NCBI GenBank assembly: GCA_903912365.1 | Contig: CAIWGV010000003.1 | Coordinates: forward strand, 1 to 46,709 | Direction of reading: 5' to 3' | DNA length: 46,709 nucleotides | DNA from: an uncultured Alphaproteobacteria bacterium | GTDB lineage: Bacteria > Pseudomonadota > Alphaproteobacteria > UBA7879 > UBA5542 | Shown: positions 16,209-24,102 of the stretch, one piece after another | Numbering within the stretch: position 1 is the first letter of the stretch | How the letters are laid out: every line of letters starts with the position of its first letter | Made by a program: the position numbers and the translations under genes | The notes under the pieces: generated by a model | The model's database searches: none | Seen by the model: only the letters and a program-made list of their open reading frames with translations | Told to the model about the DNA's origin: nothing

Positions 16209-17054
16209 TTAACTACTGGATCCCGTTTGAAGAGGCGCTGTTGGGTTCCTAATAGTTGACAGCCATCTAGAATTCTTTGCTCCATTTTCACTTACTACAT
16301 AGCCTTCTATTTCAAAAAATCCCGGATCCCCTGACGTAGGAAATTTTTCAGGTAAACCCTGGAATACAACCACGTCTCCCACCTTCAATGATTTTCTAAC
16401 AACAGTATCACTAGGAACAACACCCACGCATTCGCCTCTATTAGGAACTTGTAGACCGAAGGAAAAAGGATCTACAGAGCAATGATTTTGAATATGACCG
16501 ATGATCGCGCCGTGCATTGGATCAATAGCAAGAACTACCCCTGAATAATTGGCGACTAGACCTTTTACAGTGGTTCCTAAGAATTCCTGACTTCTCCGAC
16601 AGCCTTCATCGACTGCTCTGCGAGCTTCTTCAGCAGCAACGCGGGCTTCAGCTGCTTTACGAGCAGCCTCCCTGCACCGATCCGCTTCTTTGGAGGCTTC
16701 CTCCGCTGCTTTTGCTTTGCGCACCCTTTCTACTTCTTCTAGACGGATTCTCTCTTCTGTCATGCGACGAACTTCTTCTCTATGAGCTTCCTCTGCTGAC
16801 GAACTTTGAAGATTGACCCCAGGCAAATCAGGGTGCACTTTTAGAAAATTTACGCGTTGTGCATTGCTGCTTCTAGAGAATTCTCGTGCTAAGGATTCAG
16901 GCCATGCCATTGATAACAGGAACCCTCTCAGTACAGGAGTAGCTTTAGCTGAACTTCCATCTGGCGCGACGACAAAATCATTGCCATTCATTACAGCATG
17001 AGATGTCATTGCCGCACAACCAATTGCAACCAAACAGAAGGAAATTTTTCTCAT
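16209..17054 (-). CDS. Exported protein: Ala/Glu/Arg coiled coil plus C-terminal beta domain
   Basis: A 281-residue protein (285 if the in-frame ATG at 17066 is used) of unknown function. The signal peptide is MRKISFCLVAIGCAAMTSHA. Then come about 70 residues of unclear fold and a highly charged helix (about 85-160) made of repeats such as EEVRRMTEERIRLEEVERVRKA and AARKAAEARVAAEEARRAV. After that, a beta-rich domain (about 165-265) has patterns such as GVVLAIDPMHGAIIGHI and LKVGDVVVFQG. The last domain loosely resembles a small OB or cold-shock-like barrel, but I would not assign it. It follows the outer-membrane protein gene on the same strand. Confidence 0.7.
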   Translation of the reverse strand: MRKISFCLVAIGCAAMTSHAVMNGNDFVVAPDGSSAKATPVLRGFLLSMAWPESLAREFSRSSNAQRVNFLKVHPDLPGVNLQSSSAEEAHREEVRRMTEERIRLEEVERVRKAKAAEEASKEADRCREAARKAAEARVAAEEARRAVDEGCRRSQEFLGTTVKGLVANYSGVVLAIDPMHGAIIGHIQNHCSVDPFSFGLQVPNRGECVGVVPSDTVVRKSLKVGDVVVFQGLPEKFPTSGDPGFFEIEGYVVSENGAKNSRWLSTIRNPTAPLQTGSSS

Positions 17055-17140
17055 TGTGACTCTCATATTTTCGATCTCTCAAATTATTATAAACATCTAC
17101 ATTGTTTAATGTCAGAACACTTTAAATACCTACAAGATAA

Positions 17141-17185
17141 AAATCAACTAAAAGTTTATGAAGTTCATATACTTTTAGTTGATTT
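17141..17185. terminator. 45-base near-perfect palindrome, probable terminator of the outer-membrane protein gene
   Basis: AAATCAACTAAAAGT (17141-17155) is the exact reverse complement of 17171-17185. Inside, TATGAA (17157-17162) pairs with TTCATA (17164-17169). Only one T-T mismatch and the central G break the symmetry. On the minus strand it lies 45 bases after the outer-membrane protein stop and is followed by TTTTTATCTTG, so it can be a very long intrinsic terminator. Alternatives are an operator for the gene at 16209-17054 or a small palindromic repeat. Confidence 0.6.
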
Positions 17186-17229
17186 ATCTATAGAGCACAG
17201 AAAAAGAGCGAAAATATTTTAAGAAATAT

Positions 17230-17931
17230 TTAAAATTTATAAGAAATACCAGCAATTAATGCAAAATTACGAGGAGACACCTTCACACAATAGTTTAAGC
17301 CATCTACCGTAGAAAAGTTTTTCGTTTTCCATGTCTGATAAAAAGAATAGTTTGCATCAAGTTGCGCTGCCAAATTATGAGTTAAAGCAACCTTTACCCG
17401 CACTCCTGGTTCCACCCCCAAAAGATTTTTAGATTGAGTGGAGCCGCTATATCCTGCCAACGTAGAATTAACGACTTGGTGCTGCAAAGAAAATCGGCTA
17501 TTCAGAAGGGCTGCTTTTCCATAAATAGTGACAATATCACTGAGTGGCGTTCCTGCGATAATTGAAATCCCAGTTTTATATTTCTGACTCAACTTATTAA
17601 TGCGAACGTCATCTGGTTCCGTTGGGTCAGGAACATCAGATTCCTTAAACTTACTGCTATCCATTCCAGCAAAAATCTCGCTTCCCAATAAGAAAGAAGG
17701 AGAAAGTGGAGATTCATATCCAGAAAATATCATTCCAATAGTTCCGGAACTGGAGGGGCTAAAGCTAGAACTAAACACATGAGTAGGCGTTCTCTGCGTT
17801 ACGGTTCCCGTCCCCTTTTGCTTTGTCCAGCCAGCTTCAGCTCCAACATAGAAGCCCGCCCTAGGATGAGAAAAAGAGCTTGTTGCACACAAAACAGTCA
17901 TTAGAATGGTACTTTTTAGAACGGATGACAT
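17230..17931 (-). CDS. Outer-membrane beta-barrel protein (OmpA/surface-antigen-like)
   Basis: A 233-residue porin-like barrel. The signal peptide is MSSVLKSTILMTVLCATSSFSH. Then comes GFYVGAEAGWTKQKG, the typical first strand of small eight-stranded barrels. Alternating strands follow throughout, including LGVEPGVRVKVALTHNLAAQLDANYSFY. The C-terminal strand RNFALIAGISYKF ends in Phe, the BAM recognition signature. Length and pattern fit the OMP_b-brl group, which includes surface antigens of intracellular alphaproteobacteria; the precise role is unknown. A strong AAGGAG ribosome site and a clear promoter lie upstream. Confidence 0.82.
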   Translation of the reverse strand: MSSVLKSTILMTVLCATSSFSHPRAGFYVGAEAGWTKQKGTGTVTQRTPTHVFSSSFSPSSSGTIGMIFSGYESPLSPSFLLGSEIFAGMDSSKFKESDVPDPTEPDDVRINKLSQKYKTGISIIAGTPLSDIVTIYGKAALLNSRFSLQHQVVNSTLAGYSGSTQSKNLLGVEPGVRVKVALTHNLAAQLDANYSFYQTWKTKNFSTVDGLNYCVKVSPRNFALIAGISYKF

Positions 17932-17969
17932 TTTTTCTCCTTATTACAATAATAAAATACAGTACGGGA

Positions 17970-17998
17970 GATATACCTATTCTGGTGCAATAAATCAA
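17970..17998 (-). promoter_or_regulatory. Promoter of the outer-membrane protein gene
   Basis: A -35 TTGATT (17993-17998) and -10 TATATC (17970-17975) with 17-base spacing, about 39 bases before the ATG. The -35 box is the same as that of the nusA promoter. Confidence 0.55.
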
Positions 17999-18030
17999 GA
18001 AGATTGTACATGAGGAAACCAATATTCCAA

Positions 18031-18060
18031 CATATCAAAAAGCAATGGCTATTTGATATG
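18031..18060. terminator. Inverted repeat after the SPOR gene
   Basis: CATATCAAA (18031-18039) and TTTGATATG (18052-18060) are perfect arms, with an A-A mismatch and an inner AGC/GCT pair. It begins 13 bases after the SPOR-gene stop on the minus strand. No T run follows it outside the stem, so termination is likely but not certain. Confidence 0.45.
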
Positions 18061-18072
18061 TATTTGGGAGAA

Positions 18073-18768
18073 CTATCCCACCACCAGGCAGCTGAGGCCT
18101 TGGCTTGTGAGTTTATCACAGAGAACTCGCGCGTCTTCTTTTGTATCAAAGCCGCCTAGATAGATGCGGTAAAAGGTTCCTTTACCAGGGATATTTTTGG
18201 CCACAATGCTCCCTTTTACCCCAGACAAAGCCTCTGCATATTTATGTTTAACTCTTTTCCATTGTTTTTCAGCTAAAGACTGGGAGGGGAGAGACCCCAC
18301 CTGAACCTTAAAGTTTCCAGGCATCGCTTCACCCAAGGACTCTCTTCTTTCAGGAGAGGCACTCACTTCTTCTACCACCACCATTTCCTCCGCCATGGGC
18401 TGAATGCTGGCTTGATCAAAGGAAGTTTCTTGCAGAGGCGCCTCTTCGGAAGACTTTAGGTGAACCGTTGTTCCCTCGTGGGTATTTTTAGAAATAAGTT
18501 CATACACAGCCTTATCCGAATGGGCCATCTTACCGCCCACCACTTCTGGCTCTTCTTTAACATCAATGGACTCGGCAGCAACAATGGGAATGTTGGCCTC
18601 ATCCCCTTCTCCCTCAGCGCTGGAAATAACGGAACTCCAAAAAACCGTGAGCCCCACCACCGTGGCAATGGCCAGAACAACCAATAAAAAGGGGCGAGAG
18701 CTCCACCACCGGGTGGCCTTACCCTCTTCCTCTTCCAACTTTCGATTATTCCAAACGGATTGATTCAT
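18073..18768 (-). CDS. SPOR-domain membrane protein
   Basis: A 231-residue bitopic inner-membrane protein. A cytoplasmic N-terminus of about 26 residues precedes one membrane segment (FLLVVLAIATVVGLTVFW, about 27-44). A long acidic, low-complexity periplasmic linker follows (about 50-148). The C-terminal SPOR domain (about 149-231) is seen in FKVQVGSLPSQSLAEKQWKR, KGTFYRIYLGGFDTKEDA and the closing GLSCLVVG. SPOR domains bind denuded glycan strands at division septa, so a role in division or wall remodelling is likely. A good promoter lies just upstream. Confidence 0.87.
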   Translation of the reverse strand: MNQSVWNNRKLEEEEGKATRWWSSRPFLLVVLAIATVVGLTVFWSSVISSAEGEGDEANIPIVAAESIDVKEEPEVVGGKMAHSDKAVYELISKNTHEGTTVHLKSSEEAPLQETSFDQASIQPMAEEMVVVEEVSASPERRESLGEAMPGNFKVQVGSLPSQSLAEKQWKRVKHKYAEALSGVKGSIVAKNIPGKGTFYRIYLGGFDTKEDARVLCDKLTSQGLSCLVVG

Positions 18769-18789
18769 GAATTTTCTCTTCTCTATTTA

Positions 18790-18817
18790 ATCATATCAAG
18801 GCCAGAGACCGCGTCAA
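18790..18817 (-). promoter_or_regulatory. Promoter of the SPOR gene
   Basis: A -35 TTGACG (18812-18817) and -10 TATGAT (18790-18795) with 16-base spacing, 22 bases upstream of the ATG. The -35 box and the spacer motif GTCTC are shared with the exported-protein promoter at 2849-2877. Confidence 0.6.
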
Positions 18818-18893
18818 GTAAACTTTAGAGGAGGATGTCCCCTAAAAAAGTAATTTGCTTTGTCAAACAAGACTATTTATAACCTTAGGGAGT

Positions 18894-18970
18894 GCGCTCG
18901 TAGCTCAGGTGGATAGAGCACAAAATTCCTAATTTTGGGGTCAGAGGTTCAAGTCCTCTCGAGCGCACCA
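18894..18970 (+). tRNA. tRNA-Arg (CCT)
   Basis: A 77-base cloverleaf. The acceptor stem GCGCTCG (18894-18900) pairs with CGAGCGC (18960-18966), then A and an encoded CCA (18968-18970). The anticodon stem CAAAA/TTTTG holds the loop TTCCTAA, anticodon CCT, which reads AGG. The T arm is AGAGGTTCAAGTCCTCT. Confidence 0.95.
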
Positions 18971-18987
18971 GTCTGTTTTTTGCATAA

Positions 18988-19062
<75 letters not shown>

Positions 19063-19262
19063 TCAGTATGCGCACTTTCGTGGGCCTAAGGTAATCAGAA
19101 TCTTCCCGAAAGGCAAGAAGTTTGAGTGGGGGCCCTTACCATCCGACAGAATTCCCGTCTTCCTGAGGAGGTCTGGTTCTGAAGCAAGGGTTATGAGAAG
19201 ACAGAGGAGCGATTAACTGGAAAACCCCTATAAATTTCAACTGAATTTCTATAGATACCCTG

Positions 19263-19291
19263 TTTACAGAGGATAAAAAAAGTGGTATAGG
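19263..19291 (+). promoter_or_regulatory. Putative promoter of the Sel1 gene
   Basis: TTTACA (19263-19268) and TATAGG (19286-19291) are 17 bases apart, giving a leader of about 57 bases. The remaining stretch from 19063 to 19262 shows no gene and no structure I could name. Confidence 0.4.
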
Positions 19292-19355
19292 GTCGCTGGG
19301 CTTTTAGATTTAGCCTTGTAAAACATCGGTTTAACTTATAAAGGAGACCTGAGAA

Positions 19356-19850
19356 ATGAAGAAATTTTTAATACTCCCCGCCCTTGTGGCGTGTGCGTTG
19401 TCTGCCCCTGCGGCTGGCCGTAGCTATGGGGATGAAATGAACCCTCCGAGGCATAACCAGCCTGTCCGGAAGGCTGTTGATTCTAGATATACAGGAGATG
19501 ACGTTCTTGCAGTTCAAATGGCGAGAATAAACCTGGAAGCCCAAAAAGAAGAAAACCGGCATAAGGAAGCCCTGGTTCGCGCTGCATCAGCGCGCGGTTC
19601 CGTGGCAGAGAGAAAATTACCCAAAGCCCTCAAGGAATGGACTTCAGAGGATCTTAAATACATTAAAGAAAAAGCTCGGGAAGGCAATCCGGAGCATCAA
19701 TGGCACTTAGGCCTGGCCTATGCCAAGGGGCTTGGGGGAAGTGTACAAAACTACCGCCTAGCTGCAGATTGGTACAGCTTTGCCGCTGACAAGGGATTTG
19801 AGCCTGCTCAAAAAAGTCTAAATTTTCTTAGGGAACAAGAGTTTATTTAA
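19356..19850 (+). CDS. Exported Sel1-repeat protein
   Basis: A 164-residue protein. The signal peptide is MKKFLILPALVACALSAPAA, with AAGGAG upstream. A charged spacer (about 25-100) is followed by the C-terminal part (about 105-160), which has the Sel1 pattern: AREGNPEHQWHLGLAYAKG, then YRLAADWYSFAADKGFEPAQ. That is one full repeat and the start of the next. Sel1 repeats mediate protein-protein contacts and are common in exported proteins of intracellular bacteria. A specific partner cannot be named. Confidence 0.8.
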   Translation: MKKFLILPALVACALSAPAAGRSYGDEMNPPRHNQPVRKAVDSRYTGDDVLAVQMARINLEAQKEENRHKEALVRAASARGSVAERKLPKALKEWTSEDLKYIKEKAREGNPEHQWHLGLAYAKGLGGSVQNYRLAADWYSFAADKGFEPAQKSLNFLREQEFI

Positions 19851-19869
19851 GAGGTTACTCTTTTCGACC

Positions 19870-21006
19870 TTATGCCACACAAAGAGATGGGTTCTCGTAG
19901 CATTTGATCCATTTTTTGAGGATTTTATTGGTTTGAATGCCTTCCTGCCAAGCATTGTAGCCCTCCTTTAGAAAAGAATCTTGGGAATTCCAGGCTCCTC
20001 GGTTTTCCACGAAGAACGTATCCCAAAGAAGACCCGCATTATTTAAATATTTCTCCCGGGTTTTCAACCATGCGTCATTAAATACCCTGCTGGTTTGCGC
20101 GTGTTGCCCAGAATGAAGTCTTTTTTGTTGTATTTCCCTAATCCTATATTGATATTCATCGTCATCCTCCCCCTCCTGTCGCTCAGGAACCTCCTCATTT
20201 TCCTTCACCTGGGCCCCTGCGGGCGCATTAAAGGCTTTCTTAATATTCGGTACGGCCGCTGTTACTTCTTTATTCAACAACTCTAGGATCAACAGGTTCA
20301 CGGTGGCTTCGGCATTTTCCACATGGCGATGGAAAATTTCCAGCTGCTGGGCAAAATTCCTACTCTGCTGTTTTTGGATCAGCAGGCCATCCAATTCTTG
20401 GCGGGCCTTCTTCAAAACCTCCCCATCAGATCTATATACCTTATATTTCTCACTATACTCCACTTCAGTATTAGTTTGCTCCACCACCTGTTCCCGATCC
20501 ACGGTCTTCCACTTGGCAATGAGATTGCTGGCCTGTTTATAAATATCATTGTCCTCAAAGAGTTGGTTAAAAACTTGGGAGCTCACCTGGGTTAGGGCCG
20601 GTTGATTGGACCCAAGGTTTGAGGGTTCTTGGTTGCTCTGGACCCCGTATCTCTGCTGAAGGCCCCGCAAGGGCTGCTGTCTTCTCTGGAGGAATGGGTA
20701 TGTTCCCAGAACTCCACGGGACGGTACATAGAAACCTTGTTGACGCAACATTCTTTGCCGTTGTTGGGCATAGAGCTGTCTCTGCCGGAGAGATTGGTGG
20801 TAATTTTTTGAACTCACGCTTTGATGGATCCTATCTAAAAGAGCAAAGCCTCCCCCGATGCCTGCGGCCTGCAGGGAGTTTTTAAACATGTTCTGCTGGT
20901 AAGCTTGTTGATTATAAGGGGTTTGTCCCCACCCCGGGGATCCCGAAGAATCCTGGATAATACCAAATATACAGACTAAAAGGAAAACAGATCTTATGAA
21001 CGCCAT
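19870..21006 (-). CDS. Exported Gln-rich helical protein
   Basis: A 378-residue protein of unknown function. A signal peptide (about 1-22, ending SSGS) leads into a Gln/Arg/Tyr-rich segment (about 30-135; 'QQ' pairs and LRQRQLYAQQRQRM), probably disordered or coiled coil. A long helical region (about 150-345) contains an acidic stretch EVPERQEGEDDDEYQYRIRE, then a C-terminal part with a Cys pair (KCYENPSLC). The layout recalls conjugation-related TrbJ/VirB5-like helical proteins only superficially, and no other conjugation genes are here. It sits between the Sel1 gene and the large AsmA-like gene; 71 bases separate it from the latter. Confidence 0.65.
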   Translation of the reverse strand: MAFIRSVFLLVCIFGIIQDSSGSPGWGQTPYNQQAYQQNMFKNSLQAAGIGGGFALLDRIHQSVSSKNYHQSLRQRQLYAQQRQRMLRQQGFYVPSRGVLGTYPFLQRRQQPLRGLQQRYGVQSNQEPSNLGSNQPALTQVSSQVFNQLFEDNDIYKQASNLIAKWKTVDREQVVEQTNTEVEYSEKYKVYRSDGEVLKKARQELDGLLIQKQQSRNFAQQLEIFHRHVENAEATVNLLILELLNKEVTAAVPNIKKAFNAPAGAQVKENEEVPERQEGEDDDEYQYRIREIQQKRLHSGQHAQTSRVFNDAWLKTREKYLNNAGLLWDTFFVENRGAWNSQDSFLKEGYNAWQEGIQTNKILKKWIKCYENPSLCVA

Positions 21007-21077
21007 ACCTCATCCCCTGGTGTTTCTTTTAAGTATACCTAAATTCCAGAAAGGTGCAAATTGAGAAACTTTTTTTC

Positions 21078-23987
21078 TTACCCCTGAGACTGCTCTTTCC
21101 CTGAAAGGCTTGGCACCTGATGACCCGTCCCTGTGATCCCACTGAAGAAGGATTTCAAAATATTGGGAGCGAGAATCCCCAAAGGATTGCTGGAAATTTT
21201 TGGTTTATCCAAGGGCCCCTTCACCGAATAGGAAACGGAGAAAATTCCCCGATCCTTCCCGCCCGTTAGAAGAGTTCCCAGAATGGGGATGCCCCCCACC
21301 AACTGGTTCAGGAAGTTAGCGGGAACAAGAACACCGTGAAGATCCAGGGTCTTCGCCTTCAAATCAACGTATCCTTCTGTGGTGAGTCCCAAAGAATCAT
21401 TCATCATTTTAGCCCGAAGGATAGCGATTTTTTTGTCCTTGTATTCAAACTCCGCATCATTGTCCTTAAAAATAATGCCTTGCCCTCTCAAATTTTGAAG
21501 TAACCCTTCCAAAGAAATTAAACTGAGAAGCTTTGCAAAAACCGGCCCGTCTTTGAGGCGAACTTCCTCTATGGAAAGCTTTCCCTTCAAAGGCGCCCTA
21601 GGATCATTGAGGGGGCTTTCTGCCCGAAGGATCACTTTCTTCGTTTGTACCTTATTGGAGATATCCATACCGTTCAGCAAAATATCCAGTTTCGGCAACA
21701 TCACTTCAAAAACAAGTTTATCCCCCACGGGTGTATGCTTGATATGGAGGGACTGGCCCTCCGATTCCCCGGAGAAATTCAACCGGCTTACTTTCCCAGC
21801 CCTCAGGTCCATCTGAGTTTGGATATTCTTCAAAGAAATACCGTTTTTAAGCTGAAGAACTCCTATCTTCAAATCCAAACTGAAAGATGAAGATTTGTCG
21901 GTTTTTGTCTCTGGGCTTTCTTTCCACAGGCCGTCCAAGAAAGGCTCCGCATTTAGGAACGGGATCTGGAATTGAACATTCCAAATTCCTTCTTTCATAG
22001 AAGCTTTTCCAGTCCCTGAGAGTTTGTTGAACCTAAAGGGGTTGGCTTCTAAAGATATAAGATGACCTTTGGTATCAAATACCCCTCGACCTTGGATATC
22101 AAGCCCTTGGGACTGAAGGGAGAATTTTCGCAGCTGAGAAATAGCCCCTTTATGAAGAGTCAAGTCCAAAGCCATTTTCCCCGGCACATTGTGTGGCTTA
22201 GACCAATTGAGCGCCGGCACAGCGAGATGCGACTTTGCAAAGTCTAAATCCAAGACCACGGTAGATGTATCTTTATGCCCTTCCGTGCTCACGTAGGAAA
22301 CTATTACCTCCCCTCCTCTTGTTTTTATATGGGATTTAAGGGCGCTGGGCAAAAGTTTCAAAAGCCCCTCTGCCTTTCCAGCGCCCGTAAGCTTCGTCTG
22401 TGTTTTATAGGCCGCGGAGGGATTCATGTTTTCTTCCCAAGAAAAAGTAGATTTTAGGTCATTAACAACGCCCTGCCCTTCAATTTTCCTCGCGGTCTGA
22501 TTAAAAGTGAGTTCCATATTGGTGCTTGAAAAAGAAAGGGCAGAGGTCCCTTTCTGTAGGGTAAACTCTCCCTTTTTCAAAGTTGCCCCTCCTGCCAAGA
22601 CAAGATCTCCCGGAAGCATTTTTTCTTTAAGGGGAAGTTGTCCCTCAAGATGTACGGTTACGAGACCCTCCTGAGCGGAGATTTTCACTGGCAACTCCTT
22701 CTTAAAGGGCTCTAAATTGAGAAGCTTTGAAATCCCTTTAAGAGGTCCTGTCACATTCAAATTAAAGTTGGCTAATATGGAGGGATGATGGAAATTCGAC
22801 AGGTTAACCTGACTGCCATCTAAGCGGAGGTCTTCTAAAGAAGCTTTCTTCATATGAATTTTACTCTCCAGATGGCTAAACTCAAGGGAAGCCTCTACCC
22901 CCTTTAAAAAGGACAGTGTCTTTAAATGAGAAATAACTCCTTCATATAACTGCGCAGCGCCCCCTATTTTTTCCAGCTTCAACTCCTTTCCATCCTCCCC
23001 CTTCTTGAACTCCAAAGAAATCTGGGTGTCTCCCAGCCGTCCCTCCTTAACATTTTCAAGAATCCACGCCCGCGCTTTATCCTTGTCAGGCAGCCACACC
23101 TTAGACAAGAGAGCTACTGGAAATCCTGGACTCTTGAGAGTCGCCTTTAAGGATTCGCCTTCCCCTCCCAGCCAAGTCCCAGAAAGAGAGAGAGGAACCT
23201 CAAAATCAAATTTCCAGGAGCCTGTGAAGTCCAACTTTTCCCGTCGCCCATCATAATTAAAGAAAAACTCTCCTGTGAGAGGACTGTTGTAGAAATCCAG
23301 GTCTTTCTTAAGGGCTTTATCGGAGATGGGAAGACTGGACAAAACCAAATCTTTGACTTTAAAATTTCCCGTCAAAAAGGAATTTCTAAAGTTAAGGGAG
23401 AGGTCTCCCGAAAAAGGAAGGGGATTTCCCAACCCCTGCAGGTCCCCAAATACTTTGAAATTTGTTCTATCGAAAAACTGGAGAATATAGAGCCCTGCAT
23501 TTTCAATGCACCAGATTTTTTCTTTCGTCACAATGGTGATACGACTGTCTTGGGCCCCTAGGTATTTTAAGGGCATTTTTGAGAGAGTATCTTTTAACTC
23601 TTCCACAAAGGGCTTTCTTGAATCTTCCGAAGAAAGGGTTACCTGAATATCCGCATTCTCCAAAGTAACAGCCGCAATCTTAAAGTCTCCCTGAAGCAGG
23701 CTCCAAATGCGCCAGGTAGCTTGGAGTTTAGGTGTTTTAAGAGAAAGCTCTGGAGTTGTATACCGAACATTGGTTAATTCCAACTCCGGCAGATGGTACA
23801 TGGAGTCCACTTTAAGAGACAGGGTTTCAAACAAAAGCCCCTCCGGAACATACTTCATGACAGGAGAATTTTTATCGAAAAATATGGGATTTTGGGAGAG
23901 ATACCACATGCCCCCCAGGAAAGTCATCGCCAAGGATATAAGAACTGCGCCCAGAATCTTTACAATTTTTTTTATTTTAGGCGTCAT
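21078..23987 (-). CDS. Large AsmA-like/DUF3971 membrane-anchored protein
   Basis: About 969 residues (977 if the in-frame GTG at 24011 is used). One N-terminal membrane segment (IVKILGAVLISLAMTFLGGMWYL) is followed by a very long periplasmic, beta-rich part. The middle (about 300-480) fits DUF3971. The C-terminal 250 residues fit the AsmA-like C-terminal region, including GQGIIFKDNDAEFEYKDKKI, LTTEGYVDLKAKTLDLHGVLVP and ILGTLLTGGKDRGIFSVSYSV. AsmA/TamB/YhdP relatives form bridge-like tubes that carry phospholipids between the membranes; I infer a similar role. The length is somewhat below E. coli YhdP. It is divergent from the gene at 24103. Confidence 0.82.
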   Translation of the reverse strand: MTPKIKKIVKILGAVLISLAMTFLGGMWYLSQNPIFFDKNSPVMKYVPEGLLFETLSLKVDSMYHLPELELTNVRYTTPELSLKTPKLQATWRIWSLLQGDFKIAAVTLENADIQVTLSSEDSRKPFVEELKDTLSKMPLKYLGAQDSRITIVTKEKIWCIENAGLYILQFFDRTNFKVFGDLQGLGNPLPFSGDLSLNFRNSFLTGNFKVKDLVLSSLPISDKALKKDLDFYNSPLTGEFFFNYDGRREKLDFTGSWKFDFEVPLSLSGTWLGGEGESLKATLKSPGFPVALLSKVWLPDKDKARAWILENVKEGRLGDTQISLEFKKGEDGKELKLEKIGGAAQLYEGVISHLKTLSFLKGVEASLEFSHLESKIHMKKASLEDLRLDGSQVNLSNFHHPSILANFNLNVTGPLKGISKLLNLEPFKKELPVKISAQEGLVTVHLEGQLPLKEKMLPGDLVLAGGATLKKGEFTLQKGTSALSFSSTNMELTFNQTARKIEGQGVVNDLKSTFSWEENMNPSAAYKTQTKLTGAGKAEGLLKLLPSALKSHIKTRGGEVIVSYVSTEGHKDTSTVVLDLDFAKSHLAVPALNWSKPHNVPGKMALDLTLHKGAISQLRKFSLQSQGLDIQGRGVFDTKGHLISLEANPFRFNKLSGTGKASMKEGIWNVQFQIPFLNAEPFLDGLWKESPETKTDKSSSFSLDLKIGVLQLKNGISLKNIQTQMDLRAGKVSRLNFSGESEGQSLHIKHTPVGDKLVFEVMLPKLDILLNGMDISNKVQTKKVILRAESPLNDPRAPLKGKLSIEEVRLKDGPVFAKLLSLISLEGLLQNLRGQGIIFKDNDAEFEYKDKKIAILRAKMMNDSLGLTTEGYVDLKAKTLDLHGVLVPANFLNQLVGGIPILGTLLTGGKDRGIFSVSYSVKGPLDKPKISSNPLGILAPNILKSFFSGITGTGHQVPSLSGKEQSQG

Positions 23988-24102
23988 TTTCAAATTAAAC
24001 CGTGATCCCACATACTCTATCTGCTATAAAAAGTGTATCATATATTGAGGCTGCCTTAAACCAAAGAGGAAAGACTGTGAAGCTAAAAGTGGGAGAAACT
24101 GC

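Noticed and set aside
19849-19864. AAGAG-GTTA-CTCTT followed by two T as a Sel1-gene terminator
   Set aside because: Only five pairs overlapping the stop codon; too weak to claim.
19870-21006. VirB5/TrbJ-like conjugation protein
   Set aside because: Only the helical, Gln-rich look fits; there are no other conjugation genes and no diagnostic motif.
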